Origin: an uncultured Bacilli bacterium
Lineage (GTDB): Bacteria; Bacillota_I; Bacilli_A; RF39; UBA660
DNA: 9,620 bases
Direction of reading: 5' to 3'
NCBI GenBank assembly: GCA_947627965.1
Contig: CANQYA010000033.1
Span: forward strand, 1 to 9,620
Both the position numbers and the translations under genes were made by a program. This document shows, in pieces, positions 6,716 to 9,620 of this stretch; position 1 is the stretch's first letter; each line of letters begins with the position of its first letter. The notes under the pieces are model-generated. The model saw nothing but the letters and a program-made list of their open reading frames with translations, searched no databases and was not told where the DNA came from.

Positions 6716-6732
6716 ACCGCACCTTCACTTTC

Positions 6733-6762
6733 ATTATAGCACATATATTTAATTATTATCAA
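6733..6762 (-). promoter_or_regulatory. Sigma-A promoter of yutD
   Basis: TTGATA (6757-6762), an 18-base spacer and a perfect TATAAT (6733-6738) with an extended TGC. The -35 box lies in the last codons of yunB. The leader would be about 10 bases long, starting just ahead of the SD. This lets yutD be expressed in growth independently of sporulation control of yunB. Confidence 0.72.
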
Positions 6763-7498
6763 CAATGGACGATATTCCCATATTGTCAAAATAGAAATTA
6801 GGAACTATTCCTTGTATAAGTTTAATAGCTATCGGTATTTTTTGTGATATAGTTACTCTCCCCGTCGTAATAGGCATATATATTTCTTCACTTACTTTTA
6901 AATTGACATAAATAGTAATTAAAGCATTATTAATACCATAATACTTTATATCTGTATCTATATATGATTCTATATCTCCTGTCAATAATAACTTTACTGG
7001 TATTTTAGGTCCTAAATTAGCTAATAAAGCATTTCCTGTTACTGCTCCCATAGGTATTTCTACTACTATTCCTTCTTTCAATTTATCAAGATCTGTTTTA
7101 ATAAAAAAATTATCTTTTAAATTTATTACTTCTAAATTACCCTCCTCTAAAGCTTTAAAATATTTAATAACATTTTTAGTAACAGCATTCAATATATTAT
7201 TAACAACGATAGGATTAAAATCAATGGTCTTTATTTCGTCATTTTGATTTTTAGTCATAACAAATAAATCATTAAATTCTAACTCTTTAATATCGTCGGT
7301 ACTACAAGCATAATTAACAACATATCTTGCTATTCTTCCTACTTCGTTAGAAGCATATTCTAATAATTTTTTTCCTAATCTATTACCAACATAATTAATA
7401 GTTAAATAAGTTCCTACTATAATAAAAATAATCGTTAAAAAAAATAATACTTTTTTATATTTATGTTTTTTATTTTTTAATTTAATTTTTCCACGCAC
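6749..7498 (-). CDS. yunB: Sporulation protein YunB
   Basis: A 249-residue protein matching YunB, required for efficient sporulation in Bacillus and, as I recall, made in the mother cell under sigma-E. A basic N-terminus precedes one membrane segment at 17-37, so the rest should be outside the cytoplasm, facing the space around the forespore. Family marks are the segment after the anchor (LLEYASNEVGRIARYVV), TIDFNPIVVNNIL, the strongly conserved block EIPMGAVTGNALLANLGPK (147-165) and YGINNALI (187-194), then PIAIKLIQG near the end. The start is GTG at 7498, supported by AGGTGG 4 bases upstream; no ATG fits. A terminator separates it from the gene before. Confidence 0.93.
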   Translation of the reverse strand: MRGKIKLKNKKHKYKKVLFFLTIIFIIVGTYLTINYVGNRLGKKLLEYASNEVGRIARYVVNYACSTDDIKELEFNDLFVMTKNQNDEIKTIDFNPIVVNNILNAVTKNVIKYFKALEEGNLEVINLKDNFFIKTDLDKLKEGIVVEIPMGAVTGNALLANLGPKIPVKLLLTGDIESYIDTDIKYYGINNALITIYVNLKVSEEIYMPITTGRVTISQKIPIAIKLIQGIVPNFYFDNMGISSIVDNN

Positions 7499-7513
7499 TT
7501 TACCACCTAGTAA

Positions 7514-7543
7514 AATATATGAAAAAAAACTAGAATTATATTT
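7514..7543 (-). promoter_or_regulatory. Possible sigma-E-like promoter of yunB, inside the upstream terminator
   Basis: CATATATT (7514-7521) resembles the sigma-E -10 consensus CATACAaT. AAATATA (7537-7543), 15 bases upstream, resembles its KMATATT -35 box at 5 of 7 positions. The -35 falls in the terminator loop and arm. No good sigma-A pair is visible. The predicted start would touch the SD, so this is tentative. Confidence 0.35.
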
Positions 7544-7549
7544 CTAGTT
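7522..7549 (-). terminator. Intrinsic terminator of the tail-anchored protein gene
   Basis: On the minus strand AACTAGAA (7542-7549), loop ATATAA and TTCTAGTT (7528-7535) form a perfect 8-bp stem followed by six more T (7522-7527). The first arm includes the last two bases of the TAA stop codon (7548-7550). Confidence 0.88.
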
Positions 7550-8435
7550 AAAATATCTTTATTCCCCTACTTTGTAATATGAAATAGATAACAACAGCAA
7601 TAATAGCAAGTAAAATAACAGTAACAAATATTATTAAAATTACTCTTCTAGCTCCTCCCTGCTCACTATCTAAAGATAAATCAAAATCGTCTTTCGATAA
7701 ATCCATCGATCTCGTATAGAAAGAATCATCAATTGTTTTTTCTAAAGTAGGTGCTTCTTCCTCATCTTGTTTTAATTCTTCTTCATTAACTGTTTCTTTT
7801 TCATTAAGTATCGGTTCATTAGTATTTTCATATTTACTAGGTACATTAACTTGTAAATCGACACTAGTAGCAACTAAGTCGTCTAACAAACCCTCCTCTT
7901 TTTTATTTTCTTGAGCTAATTCTTGCACCTTTATATCATTAACTAAAGTTTTAGAAGTTATCGTATTAATTAGTTCTTCTAATCCTTCGTACTTTTCTTT
8001 TTCGGGCTTTTCTTTTTCTTCGTCATTAGCTAAATACTTTTTATTTAAATCAGATAAAATACTATATTCTTCGTTTTTTAATTTTCTTTTTTTCTCTAAT
8101 TCGTCAACTTTACTACGATTTTTTCTAGCTTCTTCTAGAATAGCATTTATATCATAAAGCTTAGGTTCTTCTTTTATTTCTTCTTCTTTGACTTCTTCTT
8201 CCTCTTTATTTTGTTTAATAATTTCTTGGTAATCTTTTAATTGTTGATAACTTTCCCTACTTCTTTGAGGATTGTTAAGTGAAGTTAACTCTATTCTTGT
8301 CTGAGTATCAAAATTAGGTATTTCTTCAAATCCAATTTTATTATTTAATTCATCATATAAATTTTTATTTCTAACAAGACGACTAGGTAACTCTTTATCA
8401 CTGTTATCTTTATGGCGATCTAAGCGACTTTGCAT
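7548..8435 (-). CDS. Uncharacterised tail-anchored, Glu/Lys-rich membrane protein
   Basis: A 295-residue protein of unknown function. The first 260 residues are highly charged and probably cytoplasmic: PSRLVRNKNLYDEL, a run of Glu/Lys, a predicted coiled coil around LYDINAILEEARKNR, then an acidic linker and FYTRSMDLSKDDFDLSLD. A single hydrophobic segment follows at about 265-288, with two Arg just before it and only seven residues (SRGIKIF) after it. This is a tail-anchor layout: N-terminus inside, C-terminus barely outside. It may be a membrane-tethered adaptor; that is inference. The ATG at 8435 is chosen because an AAGGGG/GGTGG SD precedes it; an upstream in-frame TTG at 8522 has no SD. 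Its position beside yunB does not prove a sporulation role. Confidence 0.85.
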   Translation of the reverse strand: MQSRLDRHKDNSDKELPSRLVRNKNLYDELNNKIGFEEIPNFDTQTRIELTSLNNPQRSRESYQQLKDYQEIIKQNKEEEEVKEEEIKEEPKLYDINAILEEARKNRSKVDELEKKRKLKNEEYSILSDLNKKYLANDEEKEKPEKEKYEGLEELINTITSKTLVNDIKVQELAQENKKEEGLLDDLVATSVDLQVNVPSKYENTNEPILNEKETVNEEELKQDEEEAPTLEKTIDDSFYTRSMDLSKDDFDLSLDSEQGGARRVILIIFVTVILLAIIAVVIYFILQSRGIKIF

Positions 8436-8462
8436 AACACCACCCCTTATCACTTTCAGTTT

Positions 8463-8492
8463 ATCATATAATAGAAAAAAAGAAAATGTCTC
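8463..8492 (-). promoter_or_regulatory. Weak candidate promoter of the tail-anchored protein gene
   Basis: TATGAT (8463-8468) and GAGACA (8487-8492) are 18 bases apart on the minus strand. An overlapping TATTAT (8468-8473) is an alternative -10. Neither is strong. Two TTGACA boxes further upstream (8507-8512, 8517-8522) have no -10 at a proper distance. Confidence 0.25.
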
Positions 8493-8506
8493 ATCACTCA
8501 TATAAT

Positions 8507-8525
8507 TGTCAATAAATGTCAATAA
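8507..8525. repeat. Tandem 9-bp direct repeat, 10-bp period, in a divergent intergenic region
   Basis: TGTCAATAA occurs at 8507-8515 and again at 8517-8525, one helical turn apart. It lies between the divergent tail-anchored protein and ferredoxin genes, upstream of both. It may be a regulator site; the region is AT-rich, so chance is not excluded. Confidence 0.4.
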
Positions 8526-8552
8526 TTACTAGTATTTTTATTTTTCTTATTA

Positions 8553-8558
8553 TATAAT
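8553..8558 (+). promoter_or_regulatory. -10 box of the ferredoxin gene
   Basis: A perfect TATAAT lies 6 bases before the GGAGGA SD (8565-8570). The position 17 bases upstream (8530-8535, TAGTAT) is a poor -35. The leader would be about 12 bases, as for several other genes here. Confidence 0.5.
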
Positions 8559-8576
8559 TTTAATGGAGGAAGTTTT

Positions 8577-8765
8577 ATGAAAGCAGAAGTTGATAAAGAT
8601 CTTTGTATTGGTTGTGGTGCTTGCCAAAGTATAGTTCCTGATGTCTTTGAGTTAGAAGATGACGGACTTGCTTGCTGTAAGGTTGAAGAAATTCCCGAAG
8701 ATAAAAAGGAAGATGTCGAAGATGCCGCTATGGGATGCCCAACTAGTGCGATTGAAATATCTTAA
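8577..8765 (+). CDS. fer: Ferredoxin, single [4Fe-4S] cluster
   Basis: A 62-residue acidic ferredoxin, a small cytoplasmic electron carrier. The ligands are Cys10, Cys13 and Cys16 in CIGCGAC plus Cys54 in GCP, that is one [4Fe-4S] cluster of the Bacillus type; the second cluster of clostridial ferredoxins is absent. Further marks are PDVFEL (21-26) and the acidic helix before the last ligand. An extra pair, Cys33-Cys34, is unusual and has no assigned role. Family length is 60-82 residues, so it is complete. GGAGGA lies 6 bases before the ATG. The gene is monocistronic and ends at a hairpin shared with convergent rluB. Its redox partners cannot be read from this window. Confidence 0.95.
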   Translation: MKAEVDKDLCIGCGACQSIVPDVFELEDDGLACCKVEEIPEDKKEDVEDAAMGCPTSAIEIS

Positions 8766-8793
8766 AAAAGAACCCTATTTGGAGTTCTTTTTT
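8764..8793. terminator. Bidirectional terminator shared by fer and rluB
   Basis: AAAAAAGAAC (8764-8773) pairs perfectly with GTTCTTTTTT (8784-8793), with two further C-G pairs possible inside. T tracts follow on both strands. The fer stop codon (8763-8765) touches the left arm; the rluB stop codon (8775-8777) lies inside the loop, so the last rluB codons form one arm. Confidence 0.85.
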
Positions 8794-9506
8794 TCATTTA
8801 ATAAAACGTATAATTTACTTATTTCTTTAGGATTAAGGAGGCGATATTCCCCTGAATTTAGTCCTTTTAAATCTAGAAAAGCAATACGTTCACGTTTCAA
8901 TTTTATTACATCGTACCCTAATGTCGAAAACATTTTCTTTACTTGGTGATTACGCCCTTCGTGAATAGTTATTTCGATAATAGAAGTATGATTTATTTTA
9001 TCTATTTTTTTTACTTTTATTTTAGCTTTACTAGTTTTTTTACCATCGATTACGACACCATTTTTTAAACTCATAATATCACTTGGTATTAAAATGCCAT
9101 TTATTTTAGCAATATATACTTTATCTATTTCATTTTTAGGATGGGTCATCATATTAGTAAATTCCCCATCATTAGTTAATAATAATGCCCCCGTCGTATC
9201 ATAATCAAGTCTACCCACAGGATAAATTCTTTTACTTTCACTAATTAAATCAGTAACTTTTTTTCTACCTTTATCGTCCTTAGTAGTAGTAATTACACCA
9301 CGAGGTTTATTAAGTAAATAATAGACTTTATCTTCTTTGTTAATTTTTATATCATTGACCAATACTTCACTATTATTTCCTACTTTGTAACCTAATTCCG
9401 TAATAACTTTACCATCGACTTTGACTTTACCTTCGGTAATTAATTCTTCAGCTTTTCTTCGCGAAGTTACCCCACTATTGGCTATAAATTTTTGTAAACG
9501 TTCCAT
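8775..9506 (-). CDS. rluB: RluB-family 23S rRNA pseudouridine synthase
   Basis: A 243-residue enzyme that converts a specific uridine of 23S rRNA to pseudouridine (E. coli RluB modifies U2605; the exact site here is inferred). The N-terminus is an S4 RNA-binding domain (about 1-60, MERLQKFIANSGVTSRR). It is followed by the RsuA/RluB/E/F-type catalytic domain with YLLNKPRGV (63-71) and the motif GRLDYDTTGALLLTNDG, whose Asp101 is the catalytic residue. EGRNHQVKKMF in the C-terminal third is another family block. Length fits RluB of Firmicutes (about 240). I chose ATG 9506 with AGGTGG 5 bases upstream over in-frame GTG 9515, which lies in that SD. It follows spmB by 32 bases, an arrangement also known in Bacilli, but has its own promoter. 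Confidence 0.95.
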   Translation of the reverse strand: MERLQKFIANSGVTSRRKAEELITEGKVKVDGKVITELGYKVGNNSEVLVNDIKINKEDKVYYLLNKPRGVITTTKDDKGRKKVTDLISESKRIYPVGRLDYDTTGALLLTNDGEFTNMMTHPKNEIDKVYIAKINGILIPSDIMSLKNGVVIDGKKTSKAKIKVKKIDKINHTSIIEITIHEGRNHQVKKMFSTLGYDVIKLKRERIAFLDLKGLNSGEYRLLNPKEISKLYVLLNEKKNSK

Positions 9507-9523
9507 TTCGACCACCTAGTGGC

Positions 9524-9552
9524 ATTATACTCTTTTTTTTAACCAAATACAA
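9524..9552 (-). promoter_or_regulatory. Sigma-A promoter of rluB
   Basis: TTGTAT (9547-9552), a 17-base spacer and a perfect TATAAT (9524-9529). The -35 overlaps the last codons of spmB. The start near 9517 coincides with the first base of the AGGTGG SD, so the leader would be about 11 bases. Confidence 0.65.
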
Positions 9553-9620
9553 CACTAACCAATATAATACTAACTATAATTGATATTAAATCTGTTAATA
9601 GTCCTGCCCACATTGCATGT
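9539..9620 (-). CDS. spmB: Spore maturation protein SpmB, C-terminal end only
   Basis: An open frame enters from the window edge and ends at TAA (9539-9541), giving the last 26 residues, from HAMWAGLLTDLIS to SVVFG. This hydrophobic end with a His-Ala start and an Asp in the membrane helix resembles the C-terminus of SpmB, a membrane protein needed with SpmA for spore core dehydration and heat resistance. The match is from memory on a short segment. Context supports it: spmB directly precedes rluB in Bacillus. The rest of the gene lies beyond the window. Confidence 0.65.
   Translation of the reverse strand, partial: HAMWAGLLTDLISIIVSIILVSVVFG

Noticed and set aside
8436..8522. Longer start for the tail-anchored protein (in-frame TTG at 8522)
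   Set aside because: There is no SD before it, the added residues are encoded by promoter-like AT-rich sequence, and a good SD precedes the ATG at 8435.
8659..8949. Plus-strand open frame overlapping fer and the rluB 3' end
   Set aside because: It overlaps fer in another frame and continues antisense to rluB across their shared terminator.
9512..9522. CCAC-TAG-GTGG hairpin that could hide the rluB SD
   Set aside because: The predicted transcription start (near 9517) lies inside the palindrome, so the left arm would not be in the RNA. Relevant only if transcription comes from spmB readthrough.
1..9620. CRISPR array, insertion sequence, phage, toxin-antitoxin or other defence system
   Set aside because: No regularly spaced repeats, transposase, integrase, terminal inverted repeats or recognisable defence genes. 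The only DNA repeats are the intragenic copy pair and short operator-like repeats.

Overview
The window is very AT-rich, with short intergenic gaps, Gram-positive Shine-Dalgarno (SD) sites and sigma-A-type promoters. Several genes belong to families typical of Bacilli and endospore formers: YutH, YutD, YunB, SpmB, a short NifU-like protein, a YugI/CvfD-type S1 protein, DUF1292, ferredoxin and RluB. This points to a low-GC Firmicute, probably one of the reduced, AT-rich gut Bacilli near Erysipelotrichia or the Mollicutes-related RF39 group. That placement is inference. The standard genetic code fits: Trp is TGG in intact genes, and all stops of well-supported genes are TAA or TAG.

Layout. Positions 1-580 (minus strand): a tRNA-Val(UAC) cut by the window edge, then an S1-domain RNA-binding protein, each with its own promoter. 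585-873 (plus): a short NifU-like Fe-S scaffold protein, with a perfect inverted repeat inside its promoter and a terminator overlapping its last codons. 762-1784 (minus): a YutH-like spore-coat-associated pseudokinase whose frame runs on into the NifU gene. 1923-4025 (plus): an uncharacterised 700-residue protein. Two terminators fill the gap to the next operon.

4191-6352 (minus): a two-gene operon of a DUF1292 protein and a 619-residue Glu/Lys-rich protein with five copies of a short motif. 6434-7498 (minus): yutD and the sporulation gene yunB. 7548-8435 (minus): a tail-anchored acidic protein of unknown role, ended by a strong terminator that also carries a possible sporulation-type promoter for yunB. 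8577-8765 (plus): a one-cluster ferredoxin, convergent with rluB (8775-9506, minus). The last 82 bases hold the 3' end of spmB, directly upstream of rluB.

Biologically the window mixes housekeeping (Fe-S cluster delivery, electron transfer, rRNA pseudouridylation, tRNA) with endospore genes (yutH, yunB, spmB). The NifU-like, yutH, yutD and yunB genes also lie close together in Bacillus subtilis (yutI, yutH, yutD, yunB), so part of this is a condensed ancestral neighbourhood. The least explained parts are the 700-residue protein, the 619-residue repeat-motif protein and the tail-anchored protein. I saw no CRISPR array, insertion sequence, phage gene or defence system.
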